Source: Cycas panzhihuaensis (lineage: Eukaryota; Cycadophyta). Taken from it: a stretch of DNA of 64,000 nt. Of this stretch, positions 54,580 to 64,000 are shown in pieces. Both the position numbers and the translations under genes were made by a program. Position 1 is the stretch's first letter, and the number at the start of each line of letters is the position of its first letter. The stretch lies in NCBI GenBank assembly GCA_023213395.1, contig CM041465.1, forward strand, positions 86,559,741 through 86,623,740, given 5' to 3'. Below the pieces are notes generated by a model. It was not told the origin of the DNA, ran no database searches, and was given only the letters and a program-made list of their open reading frames with translations.

Positions 54580-55700
54580 TGATTTGTGTATAACATTTAG
54601 GTAATCTTAAAGAAGTTCAAATATCCACAAGTAATTCTATGCTCTCTTTTTTCTTCACACTAGTTTCACTCTTTACCTTTATACTTTAAACATTAATAAT
54701 TATAACAAGAATTATATTCTTATCAAGCTCAGAAAAAAGTATATCCCTACTAATTACAATCTTATTTTATAAAGGATTCCAAAGTCTATAAGCTTTGGAC
54801 AACTTACTATGTCCTACAAAAATACACCTGCAACTTTTATCATTAAGTTTCTACCACTTTTCATCAGGTATATAAACATAAGCAGTACATCTAAAGACAC
54901 GGAGATTATAAATAGAGGATTTTTTTTTTCTTATCTAAGTCTCTTTAGGAGTCATATTTTGAACAACTATTATAAAATTTCTATTTAAAATATACATTAT
55001 TCTGTTCACTGCTTTAGCCCATAAGCAATTAGGCACGTTTTTAGCTTTGAGCATACATCTCATAATTTTAACAATGGTGTGATTTTTTCTTTCAGCAACA
55101 CCATTCTGGTGTAGGGTATAAGATGTTGTTAATTGTCTTTCGATGCCATAGTTCTTATAGAATGTAATGAACTCGAATGAGAGATATTCACCTCCACTAT
55201 CACTACTTAGAATTTTAATCTTCTTTTTAGAAAAAAAATTTGCTTCAACATTGAATTCCTTAAATTTTACAATTGCTTTTGACTTGTTTTTCAGAAGATA
55301 AATCTATATCTTCTTGGTCAAGTCATCGATGAAGATCATGAAATATCTTGCTCCTTTAAATAAAATTCGTGTGATTAGTCCACATAAATCTAAGTGTACC
55401 AGCTCCAACTTATTTTTAGTTCACTAAGTAGATTTCAGAAAATTTTCTCTATGTTATTTTCATAATGCACAAGCATTGTAGATTTTATTGCTCTTTTATA
55501 CTAGAGAAAGATCATATACTATCTTTAGCTTATTTAACAAGTAAAGGTTATGGTAGTTCAAATGACCAAAATGAGCATGCCATAATGCATCAAATAAAGT
55601 TGTAATAAAACTATGCTTATGTAAGCCAAAGAATTTATATAAAGCATTCTCTTAGACTCCTTAATTAGAGATACAAATCTTATTATTAGATTGCCTGAAA
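54580..55700 (-). pseudogene. Copia GAG-pre-integrase and integrase, nearly continuous
   Basis: The minus strand reads LWHAHFGHLNYHNLYLLNK (about 55590-55540), HLDLCG (about 55400-55385), FIDDLTKK, SDSGGEYLSFEF (about 55205-55170) and QNGVAERKN (about 55110-55085). The second and third integrase DD(35)E residues are present, and HLDLCG supplies the first. Then come LRVFRCTAYVYIPDEKW and CIFVGHSKLSKAYRLWNP (about 54890-54780). A few stops interrupt it. The N-terminal end is cut by the LINE. Confidence 0.85.
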
Positions 55701-55804
55701 ATAATTATACTTTTTTTTTTTTTATATAAGGTAAAAATGAATTATAAATGGGTTTGAAACAGGGTCCGACAACCTAGTATATCAATAATCTTTAAGCTTC
55801 CCAG

Positions 55805-56350
55805 TCATAGATGACTGTGACATCCCCACGGTCTAGGTAAAGAAACAATTTCGCCAGGACAAGCCCCATGGCTAGCTATCTCAGACCTTATCCTTCTCAA
55901 CCAGAACCATGAGATCCTCAGGAAAATCATACCTCCAAATGGTGTCTTCCTTTTGCCTAACCCCCAGTTTGCCAAAAAGTCAGTCGCTTTGTTTCTCTCT
56001 CTTAACATGTGCTTTATCTAGACATCTTCCAACCCCTTAAGACTCTCCTTTGCGTCATTAATCATGGTCTAAAATCTCCAATCTGGGAGGGCTGAGCCTT
56101 TTAGCGAATCGATAATCGTCTCTAAGTCCCCCTCTATTACCAAACGCCTGGAACCTCCAATTAGGGCTAAGTCAATGGCTTTAAGCATGGCATTCGTTTC
56201 TGCAAAGTGGTTCGTTTAGTGATCATAATAGTCTGCGAAGGCCCATATAGGGGTTCTAAGGTCGTCTCTATATATACCCCCTCCCCCAACCTCTCCTAGG
56301 TTCCCCTTTGATGCACCGTCAAAATTGATTTTTAGCCAAGATTCCTCAGG
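55805..56350 (-). pseudogene. LINE ORF2 C-terminal RNase H
   Basis: From about 56335 the minus strand reads SWLKINFDGASKGNLGEVGG, the RNase H start with its first aspartate. A later part reads ETNAMLKAIDLALIGGSRRL and IEGDLETII, with the catalytic E and D. The C-terminal open stretch (56008-55805) has RERNKATDFLANWG, where RNase H usually has REAN..AD.LAN. A frameshift lies between the parts. Confidence 0.75.
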
Positions 56351-56524
56351 AGGCAACCATCAACCAAATCTTACCTTGGCGACCTTATATACTGGCTCTA
56401 TACCCCACTTTAATAGGACCCTATTTTCTGTCAAGGTGGTATGTTTCTCCTTAATGTTTCTAACATTTTCTCTAATGTCCATGGAGATTTTTCTGAAGAT
56501 AGCATATTGGTCCATTTAGCTCCC

Positions 56525-56815
56525 CTAGAAGATTCTTCTATTTCTTTCCTTCCATATGTTCCATGACAATATCGGAAATGCACTCTTCCAAATACTGCTT
56601 AAGACTTTGCTTATGAACGGGATTTGCCAAGTGGACCATTGGTCGACTACCTTTTCAGAAAAGGTCCAGCACACCTCTAGTTTATCCAATAGCATTCCCC
56701 ATACCTCTCTCGAATATGGGCACCCAAGTACAATATGGTCTAAGGATTCTTCCCCTTTGCAGCATAGGATACATTTGTTAGTCATATGGAAACCTCTCTT
56801 TTTGAGGTTATCCAC
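56525..56815 (-). pseudogene. LINE ORF2 zinc-binding domain (zf-RVT type)
   Basis: The open stretch contains NKCILCCKGEESLDHIVLGC and SREVWGMLL, then WNIWKERNRRIF at its end. The CX2CX7-8HX4C spacing and the closing WKERNRR motif are those of the zinc-binding domain that follows reverse transcriptase in plant LINEs. Confidence 0.8.
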
Positions 56816-57229
56816 AGTAAGAATTTTATTCCTTAGACAGATCCACCAAAAAATTGCAATCTTAGGGATAAGTGAGAGCTTCTATACGCCTTCTAATAAT
56901 TCATTCTTCTGGTCTCCTCTTACCAGGCATAAGAAATGGTAACCCTGTTTGGCAGCATACTCCCTGGATGGGCTTAAAGGCCACATGACAATGTCTGGGG
57001 AGGGCGTCTTAGGAATATAACTTTTATCCAGAATCCTTTTGATTTTGGAGAGGCCATCCTGGAGAAGCTGCTCCCCCTGGAATTCCTCGAAATTTCTCCA
57101 GCTTCTCTCTCCATGTCCACGTCCAATACTCCTGCACTAAGGAGCCATATATCCTCACACAAGGATCTTTGATAGGGACAAGGTCTGGGAATAATTTTAA
57201 GGCCTTGTCACAGCACCACACATCCTCCC

Positions 57230-57665
57230 AGAACTTAATGGTGCTTCCGTCTCCCAGTCTCCATTTTAGCCCTACTTTGACAGCATTCCATGCTTTAAGG
57301 ATGCTCATTCCATGCTTTAAGGATGCTTCTCCATACGGTTGAGCCAACCAGGGAAGGAAGGTTTTCGGTGAGAGAACCACCTTGAAGATATTTCCGTGTG
57401 AGAATCTTCTCCCACAGTCTCTCTCCCCGCTTGACAAGACGCCAACCCAATTTAGCCCAGAGAGCAACATTAAAAGATGAGATCTTTCTCAAATTGAGGC
57501 CACTGGCCCATTTCAGATAACAGACTTTATTCCAGCTCACCAGGTGTATCCTATCTTTGTCCTCTGTCCCAGACTATAAGAATCTCTTCTGAATGGTTCT
57601 GAAACGCTCTCTGCGGGGCAATGATCCAACGCCTAGCGGGAAGGGCATAAAACAATACGCTAAAC
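57230..57665 (-). pseudogene. LINE ORF2, end of reverse transcriptase
   Basis: A reading near 57650-57575 gives FRTIQKRFL, then a stop where the family has W, then SGTEDKDRIHLVSWNKVCY (across 57575-57520). ASGLNLRKISSFNVALWAKL and WRLVKRGERLWEKIL follow, the conserved connection after the polymerase core. A 22-bp tandem duplication at 57284-57327 shifts the frame. Confidence 0.75.
57284..57327. repeat. 22-bp perfect tandem duplication inside the LINE
   Basis: CATTCCATGCTTTAAGGATG plus CT occurs twice in a row (57284-57305 and 57306-57327). Its length is not a multiple of three, so it moves the reading from one frame to the next, which explains the split of the coding sequence here. Confidence 0.9.
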
Positions 57666-57670
57666 AGGCT

Positions 57671-60600
57671 AAATAGCGAGGATCATACCTCGCAGACGCC
57701 CGTCTTGTGGCGCCGAGCTGCACGGATCGCAAGGTGCCTGGTTGCTTCCTGTGTAGCTGCAAGACGAGGCCTTCCTACCCTTGGATGGCTTGTAAGGGAA
57801 AAGAATCACATGGCCACTACTTCTCAAGGCAATGAGAAGGCGGCGAGGGGCAACCAACCAAAAGTGTAAAGAAAACGGTAGAATGCGGCTAGGGGATACA
57901 ACGCAAACAAGCCTTCTATTCCTATGTTATGCAATGTAACAAAGTAATACGAGAAGGCAAATGTAAAATAAACAGTTATTTTCCCTTCTCTTTATATTCC
58001 CTTCTCTTTTACTTATTAAGCCTGTAAAAAAGGCAAGAACGATAAAAAGGAAAAAAACAAAGGAAACGCGAGGAATACCTGGATCCGGCGGTTGAGGATG
58101 AAGTGGTTCCCTCCTCGGTTTCGCCCTTTCCTCCTCCAGCGCATGCAACGCCGATCGCAGACAACGAATCTGGTGCACTTACCTCCCCAAAAGCATGCAA
58201 GGACTAAACGAAATGAAGGAAACGAAAGCAAAGCTCAACCGAAAAGGGAGAAGAAATACCATATGGGGGCCAAAAAGCAACGGGTCGATCTCGCGCAATG
58301 ATTCCTCCAACGCAATCCTGCAAACAATCCCAACAAACGCCTTCCTCTCGGGAGAGAGGCTACGAAGCACAACAAGATATATGTGTATATACTGAAAATG
58401 AAATCAACTACACTAGAAAAATGTAGTTAAGCACCAACATGTAACGAAAATGAAACAAGGCCACGCGATAAATATGCGGACTGTCGTACATCATAAAACG
58501 CACCAAATGGGATTGAGTGTAGCCTCGGGATGGCTAACTCACCCACGAGAGGTCTCCACAGGGTATAGGGAAAGCAAAGCTAGCATGCAACAAGGTGAGT
58601 CATGTAGTAACAAATTTCCTACACCAAGAGGGAAACTCAACCCAACTCCAAGGCTTCCCTAGTCTGCTTCCTAAGAAAGCACGGGTGCTAAAGGGGAGAG
58701 GATAAGGGACTAACCCTTGGGGAGAAGGACGGCAATGGGGGACTAACCCCGCCTATCTCCCTCAAATCCTCGTAAAACCCTTTGTGCCTGGCTTAGCTTA
58801 GGAAATGGTAGAAGAGAAAGCTAAGAGGAAAGGATGGATCTCAAGGAATGCAAGAAAATGTACCCAATCTAGGGCAGACTATAGTAAGCCACAACTAGCT
58901 AAAGTTACTTGCATCAAATGACAAAGGAGATCCCAAAGGAAGTTCACGCAAAAGAGGGAGAAGAGCTTGCAAATAGAACAACAAAAAGCAAGGAAAATGC
59001 ACCAACAAGAGACAAGAAATACCTTGAATGAAGGAGAGCATGCATGCATGCACTTGGCTACTTGGAGCAAAGCAGACAAGCAAAGGTCTAAAGGCTGGTT
59101 TTAAGTGTCCTTTGCAAGAAGATGGAAGGAGGAAGCTCTGCAAGATGGGAGCTAGAGGTTGTCCTTTGGAGTAGTCTTTCTTGTGAAGAAATGCTTTAGA
59201 TCTTTGAGTATTTGTAAGAGAAGGTGAAGCTTGTGATGGAGAGAGACGAGGGGGCAAGAATGGCCCCGCAACTCCACCGGTAGTAGCCCACTTCACCTCT
59301 GCTCAACCGTACATGAAAATCCTTAGTTTCGTGTTTTCCTTTGTCTTTGGTAGAGAGTTTTGCTTGGAAGTCTAGAAAAGTGAACTCAAGAATGAGGCAA
59401 ATGAATGAAAAAGAGTTTTTATGCCTTGGCATAGCAAGTGAACGCTGGGGCCCCGCGCCCAATCAGCCGTTCGAGCCACGCCAGCAGCATCGAAAAACGC
59501 GCCATCGTCACAGGTTTTTTTTTAAATTTTATCAGTCAGATCACAAGAACTGGCATCAGCTAAGTTTACCGCAGACGCACCGGTACCGCAAGAACTTTGT
59601 GGTACCGCTTAAGTTTGCATGCAGACACCAAATTTGAAAAAGAGAAAAAGCAACATAAAAGTCATAAAATCATCTTTGAAGGTAAGAACAAGGGCTGAAC
59701 ATGAATTAAATCAACTGGGGGAAGGCCTAGGCAGTGGGCAAGTACTCAAAATGGTGCAAAGAGCCCTAACTAAGGAAGGGTTTGCAACATAAGTGGCACG
59801 CTGTAACAAGAGCAAACAGGCTGGCAGAAACATCTCGAAAGACCATGGAGACATCGTGAGTGGTCAGACGCCATACGGTGTCGTGATCCGCTTATGGATG
59901 CCCCCGCTGTGAGTCGTCATAGGCTAAAGGGTGCCGTTAGGCACATGCATTATGAGCAAGCAGTCAAGCAAATGCGTGTAGGCAGGCATATGTCAATCAA
60001 ATTACTCCAAATTACCTTAGCAATCATAAGTAAGAAAAGTAAGAACATATACCGCACAAACGTGTCGATGCGTCCGAGTCCATTCCCCGATGGCCGGAAA
60101 CATCGCCTCGGCGTGAGCCTCACCGCCGTAAGCGTAATGTGATGGCGAATGTCGACAATCAAGAAACATGAGTAGCACATGTATATATATATATAAGAGC
60201 AATCAAGAGCGAAGACGTGATCCAAGGGTGTAGGCAAGTGTCGTGGCGGGCAGCGTGGACAAGGGGGACAGACGAGGACAACGTAGGGCGCCACGCGTCG
60301 CCTGTGCATCGACCAAATCAAGTGAGCAATACACGGATGCCCCGTTGCCAAGGTGCAACGTGAAGTAAGAGGGCATCCAACAAAGTGAGCAAGCATATCT
60401 AATCGACAAAGAACCGGAGACTTGGCACGGGCCGACAAGCTCACATGAAAATGTGTGTATCATGTATGATAGAGGTAGCATGTATGACTTATTTTGTAAA
60501 TGAATGATTTTTGTATGCTGTAAACGTACATATGAAAATATGCAAGTATGTGAATGTGTAAATGTATATGTTTTGTTGTAAAGTTTTGTTGTAATATGCA

Positions 60601-60875
60601 TGTGTTTCCTTCCATGTATGGTCAGTATGTCTATGAGCACACACATCCACCGTAAGCAGAGGTGATCGAGAGGTGTGAGGTTAGAAGATAGGGCGACACG
60701 CACGTCCACAGGGGAGCATAGCGGAATATGCGAAGGAAACCACAAGCACGGGAGGGGGAGTAACGATACTCCCTAGCGTCGTCCTAGTTGGAGGGTGCCC
60801 AAGTAGGAGGACAAAGGTTCCCAAGAGCATACGGGAACGCGGGTTCCATGAGGAACCAGAAGCAAAACCGAAGAG
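57671..60875. other. GC-richer unassigned segment
   Basis: No protein domain was recognised on either strand, although stop-free stretches are longer here because the sequence is GC-richer. A (TA)n run lies at about 60181-60195. TG-rich sequence lies at about 60440-60630 on the plus strand. By position it could be 3' noncoding sequence or LTR of the minus-strand gag-protease element to its right. That cannot be tested because the 5' LTR lies outside the window. Confidence 0.4.
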
Positions 60876-61458
60876 AAATCCACCTCAAACTGCCATTCCA
60901 CCCGCAGTTGGGGAGAATGGAGACAGTTTGAAATGGTAGTTTAGGCTCGTTTCGGAGCAAGAATCCATCTTAAATTGCCATTCCACCCGTGGTTGGGAGG
61001 AATGGGAACAATTTAAAATGGTAGTTTAGGCTCGTTTGAGAAGAATCCATCTTAAATTGCCATTCCACCCGTGGTTGGGAGGAATGGGAACAATTTAAAA
61101 TGGTAGTTTAGGCTCGTTTCGGAGCAAGAATCCATCTTAAATTGCCATTCAACACGTGGTTGGGAGGAATGGGAACAATTTAAAACAGTAGTTTAGGCTC
61201 GTTTGAGCAAGAATCCATCTTAAATTACTATTCCACCCGTGGTTGGGAGGAATGGGAACAATTTAAAATGGTAGTTTAGGCTCGTTTGAAGAAGAATCCA
61301 TCTTAAATTGCCATTCCACCGTAGTTGGGAGGAATGGGAACAATTTAAAATGGTAGTTTAGGCTCGTTTCGAGAAGAATCCATCTTAAATTGCCATTCCA
61401 CCGTGGTTGGGAGGAATGGGAACAATTTAAAATGGTAGTTTAGGCTCGTTTCGGAGCA
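60876..61458. repeat. Tandem array of seven 82-85-bp units, each with a hairpin
   Basis: Units start at 60876, 60961, 61043, 61128, 61211, 61294 and 61376. In the unit at 60961 the sequence can fold: TTAAATTG (60970-60977) pairs with CAATTTAA (61009-61016), CCATTCC (60978-60984) with GGAATGG (60999-61005), and CCC with GGG around the loop GTGGTT. The first unit is diverged, yet its outer stem CAAACTG/CAGTTTG keeps pairing through two paired changes relative to TAAATTG/CAATTTA. Each unit ends GGTAGTTTAGGCTCGTTT before the next. The function is unknown. The array lies downstream of the protease region of the minus-strand gypsy element. Confidence 0.9.
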
Positions 61459-61960
61459 CGAGGAGAGGAAGAGGTGTGCCTAGACCCCATAAAGGTAGGG
61501 GTAGTCACACGCAGGGTAGGAGATAGGTGGCGAAGAGTAGGGCCAGTGTGGCTAGGTCTACCAAAGAACTTGCTATGGTCGAACGGATGAGTGCAACAGA
61601 CTTGGCACACGGCGGACCGCGTGGCAAGGTTGCATCCGAGTAAGAGTGGCTCTAGTCCGAGGTAAGGATCTAGAGCGTGAAGAAGAAGCGCCTCTACGAG
61701 TGGCTCGTCGATGTGGGCGCCTACGTGAAACCGCTCGGGGAGGCCGAGAAGGTAAGATAAATGGCTGGTTTAGGACCAGTGGCTCGGGAGCCAATGTAGA
61801 ATGGGGAAGAGCGGGAATATCCGATCGAGATATTCCCCTAGGTGTTCGCGAAACCAAGGTGACACGTCGAGGAGAGGGCCCATAACCCTCGCTATCCGAA
61901 TCAGAATCACTCATGGCGGCTAAGTAACCACCCACGATAGGGGCAAACCTAACTAGGTTT
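61459..61960 (-). other. Spacer after the gag-protease region
   Basis: A GC-rich stretch without a recognised domain. The minus strand is open across much of it, including a serine/aspartate-rich MSDSDSDSEGYGP stretch near 61900, but not clearly in the protease frame. No reverse transcriptase follows the protease. Confidence 0.35.
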
Positions 61961-61963
61961 GGC

Positions 61964-62640
61964 TCATGACGTGGCATAGGGCTCGGCCCGATGAAGGTCG
62001 GTCTCCTGAAACAAAGGTCCCACGGAAGGGGTAACCTCCTCAGGATCGCTATCTTCATCATCGAAAACAGCCTGGCAGGCTGGATGAGAGGTGTGAGACG
62101 GCATAGGCTCACGAGCGACAACTTTAACTTGCCCTTCATGGACAAATTTAAGTTGCCCCCACTGCGTGGAGCAGACTGCTCCCATCTGGTCGAGCCATGG
62201 TCGGCCCAACAAGAGGTTGTACTCCACATCGACATCGAGTACAAAGACCTCGACGAAGCAGTTTTCCCTCTAAGGTGAGGGATAGGGAGGCGCCCCAGAG
62301 GGACTTCTCGATCCCATCATACCCTTGGCATTTCAAGGGACGGACTTAAGAGCTACTATGCCTGGCTCCTTGAGCATACGCATGGCATAAGATTAACCGA
62401 GGAGCCATTATCTACAATGGTCCTCTTTACGATACAATCGAGTGTCAATGGTAATGACGAGCGGGTAATGCAAAGCTTCTCCTTCTTTGGGAGATGGGAG
62501 ATCTCTAGGATCAAAGGAGATGACAGTGGTCCATGGGAGGTAACACCTACCGCATGGATGGAAGCATCTTGTTGGCCAAGAGCTTCGAGAAGAAGAGCAC
62601 GTTGCTCAGGGTAGCTTCTCAAGACGTCCATCAAGGACAT
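61964..62640 (-). pseudogene. Gypsy-type aspartic protease region, frameshifted
   Basis: The stretch 62640-62356 ends with CIVKRTIVDNGSSVNLMP, which looks like the retropepsin active-site region but has VDNGSS where the canonical motif is D(T/S)G; plant gypsy families carry such variants. The frame then shifts, continuing MRMLKEPGI (about 62390-62360) and LKCQGYDGIEKSLWG. It shifts again into 62227-61964, reading YNLLLGRPWLDQMGAVCSTQ, the conserved LGRPW.. block downstream of protease. At least two frameshifts make it non-functional, or need recoding or sequence correction. Confidence 0.75.
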
Positions 62641-62841
62641 TCCCGCAATGACCAGATAGAGCTCGTCGACAATAGAAAAGGGTTTACCCTTCCCTGGTTG
62701 GGTAAGCGCCTTCTAAAGTCGAATCGACCGGGGACGGAATAGTCTTGGGAAGCGCAGGAATCTCCTGAGGAACGGCTCCTAAGAGGATCAAGGTGAGATG
62801 TAGATGAAGAGGCACCTACCTCTTTAGCACTGGGACCCAAG

Positions 62842-63325
62842 TTAAGGCATATAACGGAGTGGTCTCAAGCAATTGGACAACCTTCTTTCCTCAGAAGTGA
62901 CCGCTGAAGGTGATGGAGCACTACGGCCGTGGGAGCGCCAAGGTGAAGGTGACCTTCGCACACCCTTCCCTCTACCATGCGGCGGGCGAGGATCGGGACC
63001 CATCCCGATTCTGACTGTATCTTTGCTGGACATCACGACCGCGTTCCCCATGTTTGGGGAACGGGTCTCTATAAATGGGCTGATCGAGATTAGGTCTCGA
63101 TGTCCGCCTGGGGGACGAGTCGCGTGGGTGTTGTGCCCGGCAACGCGCATCGTCATGGAAACACTCCCCGTGGATGGAACACCAACTCTTCTCAAGGGGA
63201 GGAACGGACCACCTTGCTTGAGAAGACTGGGTGTTACCCCCTTTGGGGGGCATCGCACGAGAAGTCTGCTGGACAGGTCTATGGGAGGTAGGCGACGAAG
63301 GAGGCTGGAGCTTAAGCTCCTTCAT
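62842..63325 (-). pseudogene. Gag C-terminal region with CX2HX4HX4C zinc finger
   Basis: The minus-strand stretch 63325-62972 contains KSWCSIHGECFHDDARCR, a CX2HX4HX4C finger of the kind that ends plant Ty3/gypsy gag proteins. Basic, proline-rich sequence lies on both sides. It should join the capsid part at 63364-63999 through a frame change near 63330-63370. Confidence 0.65.
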
Positions 63326-63363
63326 CGTGCGCTCGAATGAGCGAATGGCGGAGGTAAGCGGAT

Positions 63364-63999
63364 CTAAGGTCCTCTCAGTCGGGTGAGAGGTGGTCCTAGC
63401 GGCCGCGAAGGTGTGGTCTCCTTCACGGAGGAGGCGCCGCGACGTTGCGAGGGCTTGGGAGGTTTCTTGAGACCCACTTGGATCTCAATAGCCTCCAAAG
63501 CTAAACACCTCGAGATGGCAGAGTCACACGTGGTTGCCCCCATCTTGAGGACTTCCACATGCACTTCGGGCGGTGCATTGACAAAGATCCTCTTCAACTC
63601 CTCGTGCAATGTGGCCTTGGTGGAATGAAGAAGGTCGTGAAAACGTCGCACAAAGTCACGATTCATCTCATCGTGACCTTGTTTGAGCGACAGCGCTTTC
63701 ATTCCGCTCGAATGGACGGTTACGCCAAAGTAGTTGACGAACTCGCCCACTAAATACCGGAATGAGGAAATCGAATGGGCGGTGAAGGCTAGAACCACTT
63801 GAGGGCGCCGCCTGCAAGGACCGCGGAAGAGCTTCATCAAGATATGGTCGTAGGCCCAATAGTCGATGCACGCCATGGAAAAGTCAGACATGTTCTTGGG
63901 TCTTGCGACGAAGTCCCGCCAAATTTGGGGACTTCGGAGGATGAGGCGCAAGTTAGTCCTCAACGCCTCAACAGACAAGGGCGTCGACCTATAGTCCAC
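63364..63999 (-). CDS. Ty3/gypsy gag capsid domain, partial (runs off the window end)
   Basis: A 211-codon open frame still open at the window edge. It matches the retrotransposon gag family: YDHILMKLFRGPC, then FRYLVGEFVNYFGVTV, LKQGHDEMNRDFVRRFHDLL and HVEVLKMGATTCDSAI. Gag forms the virus-like particle in the cytoplasm. The strong similarity in order and sequence to the relic at 9.5-11.4 kb shows one family at two ages. The true N-terminus lies beyond 64000. The element is called non-autonomous because no polymerase follows the protease. Confidence 0.8.
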   Translation of the reverse strand: MDYRSTPLSVEALRTNLRLILRSPQIWRDFVARPKNMSDFSMACIDYWAYDHILMKLFRGPCRRRPQVVLAFTAHSISSFRYLVGEFVNYFGVTVHSSGMKALSLKQGHDEMNRDFVRRFHDLLHSTKATLHEELKRIFVNAPPEVHVEVLKMGATTCDSAISRCLALEAIEIQVGLKKPPKPSQRRGASSVKETTPSRPLGPPLTRLRGP

Positions 64000-64000
64000 G

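Larger units (their letters stand above)
51922..55710 (-). mobile_element. Ty1/copia retrotransposon, 3' part, with a nested insertion
   Basis: Read on the minus strand the order is integrase, reverse transcriptase, RNase H, polypurine tract, 3' LTR, the Ty1/copia order. The left part of the pol protein, protease, gag and the 5' LTR are missing, because the element is cut at 55710 by a LINE. A 645-bp LTR-like element also interrupts the reverse transcriptase. Motifs are well preserved but stops are present, so it is dead yet younger than the LINE at 14.9 kb. Confidence 0.85.
55711..57670 (-). mobile_element. 5'-truncated L1-type LINE
   Basis: The minus strand runs from the end of the reverse transcriptase (about 57670) through the zinc-binding domain and RNase H to a poly(A) seen as a T run at 55711-55723. 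The left edge lies in the copia element, just upstream of its integrase. The right edge is abrupt: coding similarity stops near 57670 in unrelated, GC-richer DNA, and I found no target-site duplication. It is better preserved than the other LINE copies in the window. Confidence 0.8.

Noticed and set aside
56556-56942. 128-codon plus-strand frame
   Set aside because: It is antisense to the LINE zinc-binding domain, which has clear family motifs on the minus strand.
57671-60875. Minus-strand frames of 130-180 codons at 58895-59296, 59950-60444 and 60203-60745
   Set aside because: No recognised domain, overlapping frames on both strands and elevated GC make chance open frames likely.
60876-61458. 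CRISPR-like array
   Set aside because: The units are nearly uniform along their whole length with no variable spacers, and the host is a plant.
61573-62244. 223-codon minus-strand frame
   Set aside because: It overlaps the protease region in another frame; the frame with the LGRPW block is the real one, and the rest is low-complexity, GC-driven sequence.
62873-63340. 155-codon plus-strand frame
   Set aside because: It is antisense to the gag C-terminal region; length is explained by high GC content.

Overview
The window looks like repeat-dominated, gene-poor nuclear DNA from a plant, probably a large-genome seed plant. A gymnosperm is my guess, from the density of old, decayed retroelements of many classes; no single marker proves it. 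Most of it is AT-rich. The last 6 kb is richer in G+C. No intact host gene, rRNA, free-standing tRNA gene or CRISPR array is visible.

The main structural fact is that 204-25637 and 26138-51643 are the same sequence, collinear and in the same orientation, separated by exactly 500 N (25638-26137). Copy 1 stops at the gap at the point where copy 2 runs on (51643), and copy 2 begins at the gap at the point matching base 204 of copy 1. This is the geometry of two contigs whose ends overlap by about 25.4 kb and were scaffolded side by side without being merged. The real locus is then about 38 kb: 1-25637 followed by 51644-64000. Copy 2 features are listed with short notes.

Layout of the unique locus. 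A solo-LTR-like sequence lies at 117-438. An (AT)n array is at 2928-3057. A broken XBAT31/32-type ankyrin sequence, probably a processed pseudogene, is at 3740-4209. A second LTR with a primer-binding-like site is at 6009-6402. An unrecognised, broken coding relic is at 6490-7980. An old Ty3/gypsy gag-protease relic is at 9460-11400. A truncated LINE tail and a CCHC zinc-knuckle fragment lie at 11864-12201. A TRIM with 86-bp LTRs sits inside an AT microsatellite (14059-14383). A full-length but dead L1-type LINE with a target-site duplication spans 14907-20949. Then come another LINE tail (21115-21420), a 165-bp tandem duplication, a tRNA-derived SINE with an 8-bp target-site duplication (21895-22147), and 3.5 kb with only weak coding signals.

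Beyond the overlap lies a nest of elements, all on the minus strand. It holds the 3' part of a Ty1/copia element (51922-55710), whose reverse-transcriptase YVDD box is split by a 645-bp solo-LTR-like insertion, then a 5'-truncated LINE (55711-about 57670), then a GC-richer unassigned segment. Next is a seven-unit tandem array in which each unit can fold into a strong hairpin, with paired base changes in its stem (60876-61458). Last is a younger gag-protease relative of the 9.5-11.4 kb relic, running off the window end. The genes here do not form a pathway; the history is nested insertion, decay and one apparent assembly error.
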